This document shows positions 1 to 6,564 of a stretch of 6,725 nucleotides of DNA, piece by piece. Each line of letters begins with the position of its first letter. Within the stretch, counting starts at the first letter, position 1. The notes beneath the pieces are model-generated. The model made no database searches. It worked only from the letters and a program-made list of their open reading frames with translations, and had not been told where the DNA came from. The translations under genes were made by a program, and so were the position numbers. The stretch comes from Fimbriimonadaceae bacterium (GTDB lineage Bacteria > Armatimonadota > Fimbriimonadia > Fimbriimonadales > Fimbriimonadaceae), in the NCBI GenBank assembly GCA_014380605.1, contig JACMJO010000003.1:1-6725 (forward strand). Reading direction: 5' to 3'.

Positions 1-122
1 ACGAGTCTGCGTTCAGAAATCCACCCAAGCAAATGCCAAAGGAAGCCCAAGAGGCTATGGCCAGAGCGATGGAAAAGGCAAGGAACGGTCCCCCGCCAGG
101 AGCCACGCCTCCGGGTGGATAG
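1..122 (+). CDS. C-terminal end of an unidentified protein (partial, 5' end outside window)
   Basis: Only the third forward frame (codons starting at position 3) stays open from the window edge to a TAG at 120-122. It reads about 39 residues. They contain a charged, helix-prone stretch (MPKEAQEAMARAMEKAR) and a proline/glycine-rich tail (NGPPPGATPPGG). Composition resembles the disordered end of a small exported or lipoprotein-type protein and is loosely like the tail of the small lipoprotein at 2170-2391. That likeness is too short to prove kinship. A strong palindromic terminator begins 25 bases after the stop, which supports this as a real gene end. Function cannot be assigned because the body of the gene is outside the window. 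Confidence 0.5.
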   Translation, partial: ESAFRNPPKQMPKEAQEAMARAMEKARNGPPPGATPPGG

Positions 123-146
123 CTCAAACGGCCAATCCGAAGTTCC

Positions 147-196
147 TGCACACAACGAAAAGCCCGGGCGATCGCCCGGGCTTTTCGTTGTGTGCA
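147..196. terminator. Perfect 50-bp palindrome, probable bidirectional intrinsic terminator
   Basis: Positions 147-171 and 172-196 are exact reverse complements, giving a 25-bp arm with no spacer. The core AAAAGCCCGGGCGATCGC reads into CCCGGGCTTTT, so a GC-rich stem is flanked by an A-tract on one side and a T-tract on the other, on both strands. That is the usual form of a bidirectional intrinsic terminator. It lies between the stop of the plus-strand partial gene (122) and the stop of the minus-strand prepilin gene (210), as expected for two convergent genes. The pairing continues about ten bases beyond the T-tract, which is unusual. Confidence 0.85.
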
Positions 197-199
197 CAT

Positions 200-215
200 C
201 ACTAGTTTTCTAGTG
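200..215. repeat. Small inverted repeat overlapping the prepilin stop codon
   Basis: CACTAG and CTAGTG form a 6-bp stem around a TTTT loop. The prepilin stop codon (TAG on the minus strand, 210-212) lies inside it. It sits four bases from the large palindrome and may be a secondary 3'-end hairpin. It is short and AT-rich, so a role is uncertain. Confidence 0.35.
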
Positions 216-1100
216 CGGCTGTGGACCCATCCATGGCTCATGAAGGTACCAATAAGCCCCGGTGTTGCCTGCACGGCGAACAAACAGGTTCTTGTACCAT
301 TTGATCGCACCCTTCTTGATCGACTTGGCATGTCCGTCTAGGAAGCCCATATTAGACGTTTCAGTGTGCCTGTATCGAGCGTGAGCCGCGCACTCCCAAT
401 TGCCACTGGTCGTCGGGCCGCAGTCCGTGTCAAATCGTGGGTCGTAGAGCGGGCCGCCCTTGTAGACATCGACTCCGTCGCGGTAGATGGCGGCTTCATT
501 GCCCGGTGTGGTGGTTATGCTGCCTACCCACATGTTCTGCCAGTCATGAAACCAAGGATAGTTCCAATCTACAGAGTTTGCTCCCTTCTCCATGATCCCA
601 ACCTTGTCGGCCGGGGAATCGACAGATGTGGTGGACATACTGGAAGTAATGTTGCCGTCTCCAGGCACGAGTCCGTAGTTGTCGGCGAACACAGAGTGAT
701 GGACTCCATACGTGTAGCCTTCGACGTCCGCGTTTTGCTCATTCTTCTTTGGCGCCGTTGGGCACGCGAAGATGCCAGACTTGCCGGTCGAAACCTGAAC
801 GCCCTGACTATTGACCTTAAAATCGCCGTTCTTGATGTACGGCATCACCATCGTGGTCCAAGTAATGTGCGGACCGGCTGCTCCGCCACTACCGACCTCG
901 CCGAGGGCGTTGACGTCGTCGTAGTCACCGGAATACATTTGCAGTCCAAGATTAACCTGCTTGATATTGCTTAGGCAGGCGGTCTTCTTTGCTGCTTCCT
1001 TCGCTTGGGCGAAGACGGGGAAGAGGATCGCCGCCAAAATGGCGATGATCGCGATAACGACAAGGAGTTCGATAAGGGTAAAGCCTTTTCGGTAGTTCAT
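210..1100 (-). CDS. Prepilin-type protein with N-terminal methylation motif and H-X9-DG domain (DUF1559-like)
   Basis: A 296-aa pilin-like protein. Residues 1-6 (MNYRKG) are a short basic leader. The sequence GFTLIELLVV follows, so prepilin peptidase should cut after Gly6 and leave Phe7 as the methylated residue, with Glu11 as the conserved Glu+5. Residues 7-30 form the hydrophobic helix that anchors the protein in the inner membrane before assembly. Near the C-terminus, His245 is followed by nine residues and then Asp255-Gly256, which is the prepilin-associated H-X9-DG motif. There are four cysteines (42, 113, 227, 237), possibly disulfide-bonded after export. The start is well supported by AGAGGA eight bases upstream. 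The ATG overlaps the lacI-type stop codon as ATGA, so expression should be coupled to the regulator. By family it belongs to type IV pilus or type II secretion-like pseudopilins. Members of this class are numerous in Armatimonadota and Planctomycetes, and their individual roles are mostly unknown. A surface or periplasmic role linked to polysaccharide use is inference from the neighbours. Confidence 0.93.
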   Translation of the reverse strand: MNYRKGFTLIELLVVIAIIAILAAILFPVFAQAKEAAKKTACLSNIKQVNLGLQMYSGDYDDVNALGEVGSGGAAGPHITWTTMVMPYIKNGDFKVNSQGVQVSTGKSGIFACPTAPKKNEQNADVEGYTYGVHHSVFADNYGLVPGDGNITSSMSTTSVDSPADKVGIMEKGANSVDWNYPWFHDWQNMWVGSITTTPGNEAAIYRDGVDVYKGGPLYDPRFDTDCGPTTSGNWECAAHARYRHTETSNMGFLDGHAKSIKKGAIKWYKNLFVRRAGNTGAYWYLHEPWMGPQPH

Positions 1101-2173
1101 AGGAGATTTCCTCTTCTTTGAGATTCAGGGGCTCGAGAATGAGCCGGATGAGACGATGATTCCCGCACATCGAGCGTGCATGGAAAGATGTAACTTGTTT
1201 TGTCGGGCGCCTGGCCCTCGATCAAATCCATTAAGGTCCTGGCGGCTGCTTGAGCCATTTCTCGGATTGGCTGGCGGATTGCCGTCAACTTGGGAGAAAG
1301 GGTGTCGCAATAGAGCGTGCTGTCGAAACCGACAATGCTTAGGTCCCGCGGAATCTGGTATCCGGCGTCTTGCGCGGAGGCCATGATCTTCCCCGCCAAG
1401 CCCTCATACCAAGCGTAGATTGCCGTTATGCCTTGATTGCGCGTCAGCCACCCCTCGACTTCTGGCTTATGCTTGTCGCACCGGAACAAAAGGTTCTCGG
1501 TAAAGGGAATCTCATGTCGCTGAAGCGCTTTCCGATAGCCGTCGTATCTTGTAATTAGGTCGGGGGTATCTTCCGACCCCCAATCTTGGGCGAAGGCGAT
1601 ATTTCGGTGCCCAAGTTCGACAAGGTGGTCTACGACAAGGCCCGAACCATGCTCGTTATCGCAAGTAATCATCGGGCAAAGAGAGTGCGTAGCCTGGGTA
1701 TTCAAGCCCACCACGTTCAGGGAGCTGTGGCTGAGCTGGTCGCGAATGCCCGGCAAGTCTGGCATCTTGCACCAGATAACCCCATCGAGGCGACCGTCGC
1801 TGAGAGAGCTTATGGTCGAAGAGTGCGGAATCTCGGGGAGAATAGTGAGCCGATAGTGCTTTCGGAATAGTTCTGAAGCGACTCCATCAAGCAGATACAT
1901 ATAGTAAAGCGGGCCATCGCCAATGTCCGCCATGTTTTCCCAGATAAGGCCAATGGTGTGGGTGCGGCTCATCCGAAGGGAACGGGCCAAGCCGTTTGGC
2001 TGATATCGCAGCTTCTTGGCGGCTTCTCGGATAACCTCAGCCCGAGCCTCGCTAACCCGAATGTTTGGGCCCTTGCCGTGGAGAACCTTGGAGACAGCCG
2101 CGATCGAGACGCCCGCTTCTTGAGCGACCTCTTTCATGGTTGTCGTTGCCGGTTTCTCAATGCGATTCATCAT
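1097..2173 (-). CDS. LacI-family transcriptional regulator
   Basis: A 358-aa LacI/GalR-type repressor of near-typical length. Residues 11-32 form the helix-turn-helix (TMKEVAQEAGVSIAAVSKVLHG), close to the family pattern. The hinge follows at about 57-67 (YQPNGLARSLR). Residues 72-340 are the periplasmic-binding-protein-like sensor domain, with family landmarks at 208-216 (TRYDGYRKA) and 280-285 (IVGFDS), where the Asp usually contacts the sugar. It should bind a palindromic operator as a dimer and change affinity on binding a sugar or sugar phosphate; the ligand cannot be read from sequence. The last ~18 residues (after about 340) go beyond the usual family end, and the final codons also encode the ribosome binding site of the downstream prepilin gene. 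The start ATG overlaps the lipoprotein stop (ATGA). No strong ribosome binding site precedes it, which fits translational coupling. A second ATG follows immediately and would be an equivalent start. It probably regulates its own operon, and perhaps the divergent GH5 gene. Confidence 0.95.
   Translation of the reverse strand: MMNRIEKPATTTMKEVAQEAGVSIAAVSKVLHGKGPNIRVSEARAEVIREAAKKLRYQPNGLARSLRMSRTHTIGLIWENMADIGDGPLYYMYLLDGVASELFRKHYRLTILPEIPHSSTISSLSDGRLDGVIWCKMPDLPGIRDQLSHSSLNVVGLNTQATHSLCPMITCDNEHGSGLVVDHLVELGHRNIAFAQDWGSEDTPDLITRYDGYRKALQRHEIPFTENLLFRCDKHKPEVEGWLTRNQGITAIYAWYEGLAGKIMASAQDAGYQIPRDLSIVGFDSTLYCDTLSPKLTAIRQPIREMAQAAARTLMDLIEGQAPDKTSYIFPCTLDVRESSSHPAHSRAPESQRRGNLL
1109..1114 (-). 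promoter_or_regulatory. Ribosome binding site of the prepilin gene, inside the lacI-type gene end
   Basis: The minus strand reads AGAGGA eight bases before the prepilin ATG at 1100. It lies within the last sense codons of the upstream regulator gene. The segment AGGAAATCTCCT (1101-1112) can fold into a 4-bp hairpin that hides the site. Ribosomes finishing the regulator gene would open it. Confidence 0.75.
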
Positions 2174-2391
2174 TTCCGATTCGGATCTGCCTGATTTCCC
2201 CGTATCTGGGCTTTCATCCGCTCCTTCATCTCAGGGGTAAGGCCTTGCTGCTTGTCGACCTCGGCGATCCGGCGGTCGATACCCTGCTGAATCTCCGCGG
2301 CGCTCGGTTGGGTGCTAACCGCAGTGCTGCCCGTGCAACCAATCAGGACAAAAAGGGCAAGCCCAGAAAGTGAAAGAACTCTAGTGATCAT
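2170..2391 (-). CDS. Small lipoprotein of unknown function
   Basis: A 73-aa protein with a lipoprotein signal: basic N-terminus (MITR), hydrophobic segment at about 5-17, and the lipobox LIGC with Cys19 as the predicted lipidation site. The mature part is only about 55 residues. It has a short Ser/Thr-rich linker, then a charged, helix-prone segment (AEIQQGIDRRIAEVDK, then TPEMKERMKAQIR). There is no transmembrane segment or known domain. It is the first gene of the three-gene minus-strand unit, and its TGA overlaps the start of the LacI-type gene by four bases. GGAG lies four bases before the ATG and gives a modest ribosome binding site. I do not recognise a family. An envelope-anchored accessory to the prepilin or to glucan uptake is possible, but rests only on position. 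Confidence 0.82.
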   Translation of the reverse strand: MITRVLSLSGLALFVLIGCTGSTAVSTQPSAAEIQQGIDRRIAEVDKQQGLTPEMKERMKAQIRGNQADPNRK

Positions 2392-2430
2392 GCTGCTCCA
2401 TTGCCTCTCATCTTGTAGATCAATGGTTTA

Positions 2431-2439
2431 ATCATAACA
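2431..2439 (-). promoter_or_regulatory. Candidate extended -10 promoter element for the lipoprotein-LacI-prepilin operon
   Basis: The minus strand reads TGTTATGAT, an extended -10 (TGn) followed by TATGAT, which matches five of six bases of the sigma-70 consensus. A start of transcription near 2424 would give a leader of about 33 bases before the lipoprotein ATG. No good -35 box is seen at 16-18 bp, as is often true of extended -10 promoters. Confidence 0.4.
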
Positions 2440-2458
2440 GATGAAACGATAAATCAGT
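2437..2458. promoter_or_regulatory. Candidate LacI-family operator (imperfect CG-centred dyad)
   Basis: The 22-bp stretch is centred on CG at 2447-2448, with 7 of 11 symmetric positions complementary. The outer arms AC-GAT and ATC-GT match, and the left half TGAAACG resembles common LacI-family half-sites. It overlaps the TGn of the candidate -10 and extends into its -10/-35 spacer. A bound repressor there would block the minus-strand promoter. The symmetry is imperfect, so this is a proposal only. Confidence 0.3.
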
Positions 2459-2501
2459 CATACTTTTTTGAAATCCAAGTTGATTGGCGAGGCAAGATTC
2501 A

Positions 2502-3683
2502 ATGATGATCACCGTTACGATGACCGCAATGCTCCTGAGCCAGGCAAGTCTGCCATCCCTGAAACTGCAGGACCAGAACTTTGTGGACCCGACCGGGAAG
2601 CAGGTCCAACTTCGAGGCGTCAACCTTGGCGGCTGGCTGGTGGAAGAGATTTGGATGACCCCGGTCAAGAAGGACCCGCCTGCGGGAAGTTCCTTCAAAG
2701 AGGTGAAGGATCACGTTTCGCTGTGGAGCACGATCGAGAAGAGGCTTGGCAAAGATTCCATGCTTCGAGTTCGCCAAGCATGGCGGGACAACTGGATCAC
2801 CGAAGCCGATTTCAAAAGGATCAAGGATTTGGGCTTGAACCATGTCCGAGTGCCTTTCCTTTATCACTTGATAGACGAGCCCAATGGAATGGATTGGCTC
2901 AAGAAATCAGTAGCATGGGCTAAGAAGAACGGTCTCTACGTCGTGCTCGACCTGCATGGCGTTCCTGGTGGCCAATCTGGCGAACACCATACCGGGCAAG
3001 ACGGGCAGAACAAGCTTTGGTCAGAAACCGAGAACATCGGCAAGACTGAGGAGTACTGGAAGAAAGTCGCTCGCGAATTCAGAAGCGAGCCAACCGTGGC
3101 TGCATATGACCTGATTAACGAACCCATGGGCGCGCCGAACCCCGCAATGCTTGCGGTGGTTTACCATCGCCTCATCACCGCGATTCGAACGGTCGACAAG
3201 GATAAGCCGGTCATCATCGACGACGGCTATAAGGGTTTTGAGACCACCCCCCACGCGAACATCGGCGGCTGGACCCAAACTGCCTACTCGCTTCACTTCT
3301 ACAATTTCGAAGCCAAGTCCTCAGCCGACCACGTAAAGGGTCTTAAAGATAAGCTTCCGAAAGTCAAAGAGCTTCAAGGCTATCGAAACGCGCCGCTCTA
3401 CATCGGCGAGTTCAACCTAGAGCCGCATGGCAATGCCCAGGTGATGAAGGAGTATCTTGCCGAGCTCGACAAGGCGAATCTAAATTGGGCGCTCTGGACC
3501 TACAAAACGATCGCTCCAGGCGGACCGATGGGACAATGGGGCATCTTCTCAGCGCCCGGCCCAGTTGAGCCTCTGAATCCGTTTTTAGATACCGAGGCTC
3601 AGATGATTGAGAAGCTCAAGTCCGTAAGGACGGAGAAGATTCGCATTGCGCCTGGGTTAGAGAACGCATTCAAGAAGAGTTAA
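2502..3683 (+). CDS. Exported glycoside hydrolase family 5 enzyme, exo-beta-1,3-glucanase-like
   Basis: A 393-aa (beta/alpha)8-barrel glycosidase. From the chosen start, residues 1-19 are a short hydrophobic export signal (MMITVTMTAMLLSQASLPS). Residues 38-44 are RGVNLGG and 149-153 are LDLHG, followed by GVPGGQSGEHHTG. These resemble the HGAPGSQNG pattern of GH5 exo-beta-1,3-glucanases. The acid/base is probably Glu207 (LINEP) and the nucleophile Glu303 (YIGEF). HFY (about 265-267) and LWTY (about 331-334) are further active-site landmarks. It should hydrolyse beta-glucosidic bonds of a glucan outside the cytoplasm; beta-1,3-glucan is the best guess, with cellulose or beta-1,6-glucan as alternatives. 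ATG at 2502 is chosen because GAGG lies nine bases upstream. A TTG start at 2484 would add six residues including an Arg, but has no clear ribosome binding site. It is divergent from the LacI-type operon and followed by a terminator hairpin. Confidence 0.92.
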   Translation: MMITVTMTAMLLSQASLPSLKLQDQNFVDPTGKQVQLRGVNLGGWLVEEIWMTPVKKDPPAGSSFKEVKDHVSLWSTIEKRLGKDSMLRVRQAWRDNWITEADFKRIKDLGLNHVRVPFLYHLIDEPNGMDWLKKSVAWAKKNGLYVVLDLHGVPGGQSGEHHTGQDGQNKLWSETENIGKTEEYWKKVAREFRSEPTVAAYDLINEPMGAPNPAMLAVVYHRLITAIRTVDKDKPVIIDDGYKGFETTPHANIGGWTQTAYSLHFYNFEAKSSADHVKGLKDKLPKVKELQGYRNAPLYIGEFNLEPHGNAQVMKEYLAELDKANLNWALWTYKTIAPGGPMGQWGIFSAPGPVEPLNPFLDTEAQMIEKLKSVRTEKIRIAPGLENAFKKS

Positions 3684-3686
3684 CTA

Positions 3687-3717
3687 AAAGCCTGGCTCGC
3701 AACTAAAGCCAGGCTTT
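3687..3717. terminator. Hairpin terminator between convergent GH5 and S9 peptidase genes
   Basis: AAAGCCTGGCT (3687-3697) pairs perfectly with AGCCAGGCTTT (3707-3717) around a 9-base loop. The stem starts four bases after the GH5 TAA and ends 15 bases before the stop of the convergent peptidase gene. A/T ends on both sides allow use in both directions, though the T-runs are short (three on the plus strand, four on the minus strand). Confidence 0.75.
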
Positions 3718-3732
3718 CGGTGAAGGCAAGGG

Positions 3733-6561
3733 CTAGCCACCTTTCTTCTCTCCCGGAATCTCAAAGCCATAGCTCTTGCCTTTCTGGCTCCCGGGAACTC
3801 CAGTTGCCATCCAGACCGGCTGGGGGGCGCCCTTGAGATAGTGGTCGAAGAACTGTTGCATCCGGATCGACCAGTCTTTTCGATTCTTCCTTTGGATCAG
3901 GTTGTGGTCTTCATTGTTGTAGACCGCCATCCACACCGGCTTATCGAGGCGACGTAAGGCGGTGAAGTATTCGATGCTCTGCCACCACGGTACCGACCCA
4001 TCCTTATCGTTATGCATCAGCAGTAATGGCGTCTTCACCTTATCCGCGAAGAAGATGGGCGAGTTTTCGAAGTAGCGCTGGAATGAGTTCCATGGCGTGC
4101 CATCGATTCGGCTTTGGGTCTTCTCGTATTGGAATTGCCGAACAAGGCCCGATCCCCATCGAATGCCGCCATAGGCGCTAAACATATTACTGACTGGGGC
4201 TCCGGCGCAGGCGGCAGCAAACATGTTGGACTCAGTAATCATGTAAGCAACCTGGTAGCCACCCCAACTTTGACCCTGGATGCCGACCCTCTTGGGGTCT
4301 ACGAACCCCTTGCGGATGACCTCTTGACAACCGGGCAGGATCGCATTGATCGCGCTCTCGCCCGGGTAGCCGATCTTATAGGGAATATCAGGAACGAAGA
4401 CGACATAGCCGTTACTCACGTACATCGCGATGTTGACCGTACTCGCGCTGGGAGCTGGGTTCCTGAACTGGTGGAAGGAGTCCGAGTCGCGCTCATAGAA
4501 GTATGCGATCATCGGATACTTCTTTCCCGGTTGCATGTTTTCGGGCTTGAAGAGAAGACCTTGTAGGGGAATCCCGTCCAGCGATGTGTAGCTCACCAAC
4601 TCCTCGGTTCCCCAAAGATACTCCTTCATCTGGGGATTGGCGTCGCTCATTCTCCGCGGACTGCCGAACTTGAGATCATCCGACACCCAGAGATCAGGAA
4701 ACTCGGTAAACGTCTGCTGATTGAAGACGATTCGCGGATTCTTGTCTGCCTTGTCGAGAACGCTGATCTTCTTGTCGCCGTAGACCAGGCGCGTTGGTTG
4801 CGAGTCGATCGAGTCCTCGTAGTAACCCATCGCTTTCGTGCTGTCATTCATGCCAACGAACAGGTTGGGTTCGTTCGGAACGACGAAGTCTTGCTCTGGG
4901 TCAAGGTTTTGGCGGCGCAGGGCGATGCCGGTCTTTCTGCCGTACTCGTTGGTGAAGTTGACGGGAGCCTTTTTTCCAAGCGGATCGATCGCCCACATGT
5001 CGTACTTGTCGTAAACGAACATCCATTCGTCGTCTTTCGCCCAGCCTGCGGCTCCGTAGGCGTTGGGGTTGGAAGGGACGTCGTTGAGTTCATTGTAAGT
5101 TGGATAAGGAATTCCCGTTGAGGCCTCGACGACCTTGCCGGATTTGATCTCATAGGTCATCCATTTGCGGGCTACTTCGTCGTATCCAGCGAGGAATTTT
5201 CCGCTCGTCGAAAACCCAAAGAAAGTCTCCGACTTCTCGAAAATCTTCTTCGCTTGCCCGTTTCGAAGGTCGATGAGATAGTAATCCGCCCCGCCCGCTC
5301 CCCACGACTGGCTTCGTCGATAAGGCTTGTCGACTCTTGCTACGGCGTGTGCGCCGTCGTTCTTCTCTGAGATGTTGGCGTTTTGGAATTGCTCGTTCTC
5401 AAGCTGGAAAATGCGACCGGAGTCCAGGAATGCAACTGCGTCGTAGGTTCGGTTGTTTTCAACCGTCGCTTGGAGCAACTGTTGAGGCTGGAGTGTTTCA
5501 TCCATCCAGTTCCAAATGTCGACGCTTACCTTCTCATCCTCTGGAGTCTCGTCTTTCTTCTCCTCAGGAGTTTTGGGAACGGTAGCGAAGATCACGCGGC
5601 CGCCTTTCTCGGAGAATGCTAGCACCCCTCGATCGCTAACGGTCCAACCGTTGGGCAGTCCTGTTACGCCGTCCTTGGCAAGGAGCTTTGTCTTGACATC
5701 CTTGGGATCGAACGTGTAAAGGGCAAGGCTTGGCTTTTTAGCCGCATAGTCGTCCTTGTCCGTAACGAATGCCACACGTTTCGAGTCGTCATGGACATCG
5801 ATCTTCGGATACTTACCCATTGCTTGCACGATGGTCGTCTTCTTGTTGGCTTTCAGGTCCTGGAAGACAATCCCATCCCCGGAGCCATCCTTCGTGCTGA
5901 GGACATAGACCAAGACGTTTCCATCCTTGGTCCAACGCGTCGTCACAACGTTTTCAATTCTTTCTTCCTGGCCGTTGGCTAGGTTGCGAAGAACGTAGGG
6001 GTCGCCGGGTTTGTGGTCGGCTTTTTTCTTGTGCTCGTCTTTCTTATCTTCTGGCTTCGGGGCATCTGGTTTAGCAGGCGGTGTGGCTGGGACGGGCTTG
6101 GGAGGCTCTGGTTTATAGAGAATCCAGCCTGAGTCTTGTTGCGCGATCGAGAAACTCTGAACGTTCTGAACCTCGGTCCTCGCCCCAGACTCCAGGTTCA
6201 AGATCACCAGCATGTTCTTGGGCATGTCTTCCGGCTTCTTCTTTTCACGCTGGGCCTTCTTCGTGTCCTCAAGCTTGGGCACGACTAAACCGACCGCGAA
6301 CTTGGAATCGTAGGTTAGTCCGAGATTGCCTCTCTCGACGATCAAGTCCTTGCCGCCGCCGAGCGCCTTGACATGCTGAACCGCATCGCCTTCTTGTGGA
6401 ACGATCCGGTATGAGAGCCAGTTGCCGTTGTTAGACAGTTTGGTCCCCTGAATGGACTTCCAGGAGTCATAGACATTGGCGTCGAGGGGTTTCTTCTGAG
6501 CGATTGCCACGCCGACGCTGATCGCCGCAAACGCAAAAAGAGCAAAGGATTGCAGTTTCAT
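3733..6561 (-). CDS. Exported S9 family serine peptidase (prolyl oligopeptidase family)
   Basis: A 942-aa protein. Residues 1-21 are a Sec signal peptide (MKLQSFALFAFAAISVGVAIA) with an AIA cleavage site before Gln22. Residues ~30-650 should form the beta-propeller that restricts access to the active site. Residues ~655-912 are the alpha/beta-hydrolase catalytic domain. The nucleophile is Ser765 in GQSWGGY. Asp854 in MHNDKDGSVPWWQS and His886 in NEDHNL complete the inferred triad. The blocks QSRIDGTPWNSF, HNDKDGSVPWWQS and FDHYLKGAPQPVWM resemble a group of large exported S9 peptidases I recall from Bacteroidetes and Acidobacteria. These cleave peptides, often from the N-terminus; the exact specificity cannot be set here. 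Length is greater than classical 700-aa members, partly owing to charged, proline-rich inserts (about 97-116, 150-187 and 328-345). No clear Shine-Dalgarno precedes the ATG; a hairpin occupies the leader. It lies 44 bp downstream of tRNA-Thr on the same strand and is convergent with GH5. Confidence 0.94.
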   Translation of the reverse strand: MKLQSFALFAFAAISVGVAIAQKKPLDANVYDSWKSIQGTKLSNNGNWLSYRIVPQEGDAVQHVKALGGGKDLIVERGNLGLTYDSKFAVGLVVPKLEDTKKAQREKKKPEDMPKNMLVILNLESGARTEVQNVQSFSIAQQDSGWILYKPEPPKPVPATPPAKPDAPKPEDKKDEHKKKADHKPGDPYVLRNLANGQEERIENVVTTRWTKDGNVLVYVLSTKDGSGDGIVFQDLKANKKTTIVQAMGKYPKIDVHDDSKRVAFVTDKDDYAAKKPSLALYTFDPKDVKTKLLAKDGVTGLPNGWTVSDRGVLAFSEKGGRVIFATVPKTPEEKKDETPEDEKVSVDIWNWMDETLQPQQLLQATVENNRTYDAVAFLDSGRIFQLENEQFQNANISEKNDGAHAVARVDKPYRRSQSWGAGGADYYLIDLRNGQAKKIFEKSETFFGFSTSGKFLAGYDEVARKWMTYEIKSGKVVEASTGIPYPTYNELNDVPSNPNAYGAAGWAKDDEWMFVYDKYDMWAIDPLGKKAPVNFTNEYGRKTGIALRRQNLDPEQDFVVPNEPNLFVGMNDSTKAMGYYEDSIDSQPTRLVYGDKKISVLDKADKNPRIVFNQQTFTEFPDLWVSDDLKFGSPRRMSDANPQMKEYLWGTEELVSYTSLDGIPLQGLLFKPENMQPGKKYPMIAYFYERDSDSFHQFRNPAPSASTVNIAMYVSNGYVVFVPDIPYKIGYPGESAINAILPGCQEVIRKGFVDPKRVGIQGQSWGGYQVAYMITESNMFAAACAGAPVSNMFSAYGGIRWGSGLVRQFQYEKTQSRIDGTPWNSFQRYFENSPIFFADKVKTPLLLMHNDKDGSVPWWQSIEYFTALRRLDKPVWMAVYNNEDHNLIQRKNRKDWSIRMQQFFDHYLKGAPQPVWMATGVPGSQKGKSYGFEIPGEKKGG
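6001..6114 (-). other. Pro/Lys/Asp/Glu-rich low-complexity insert in the S9 peptidase
   Basis: Residues 150-187 of the peptidase consist almost only of Pro, Lys, Ala, Asp, Glu and His, for example KPEPPKPVPATPPAKP and EDKKDEHKKK. The segment is probably disordered and looped out between propeller strands (ILY before it, DPYVLRNL after it). The reading frame runs through without interruption, so it is part of the protein and not a frameshift. Confidence 0.8.
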
Positions 6562-6564
6562 CTT

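Larger units (their letters stand above)
2392..2501. promoter_or_regulatory. Divergent intergenic promoter region
   Basis: This 110-bp AT-richer gap separates the minus-strand lipoprotein operon from the plus-strand GH5 gene, and must hold the promoters for both. It contains a good extended -10 box for the minus strand and an imperfect dyad (listed separately). A T-run is at 2464-2469. No convincing plus-strand -35/-10 pair was found; CATACT at 2459-2464 is a weak -10 candidate. Confidence 0.6.

Noticed and set aside
147..196. Palindrome as the terminal repeat of an insertion sequence
   Set aside because: No transposase frame lies near it and there is no second copy in the window. Its position between convergent gene ends fits a terminator better.
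366..974. A 202-codon open frame on the plus strand
   Set aside because: It lies wholly antisense to the prepilin gene, has no recognisable domain and arises from its codon pattern. The minus-strand protein has clear motifs and a good ribosome binding site.
2484..2501. TTG start for GH5 that adds six residues
   Set aside because: It would give the signal peptide an Arg, but there is no clear ribosome binding site before it, whereas GAGG lies nine bases before ATG 2502. It remains possible.
2468..2923. A 151-codon plus-strand frame overlapping the GH5 start
   Set aside because: It overlaps GH5 in another frame and its translation is low in hydrophobic order with no known motif. GH5 has catalytic motifs in its frame.
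4114..4566. A 150-codon plus-strand frame inside the S9 peptidase gene
   Set aside because: It is antisense to the conserved catalytic domain, including Ser765, so its openness follows from the peptidase codons.
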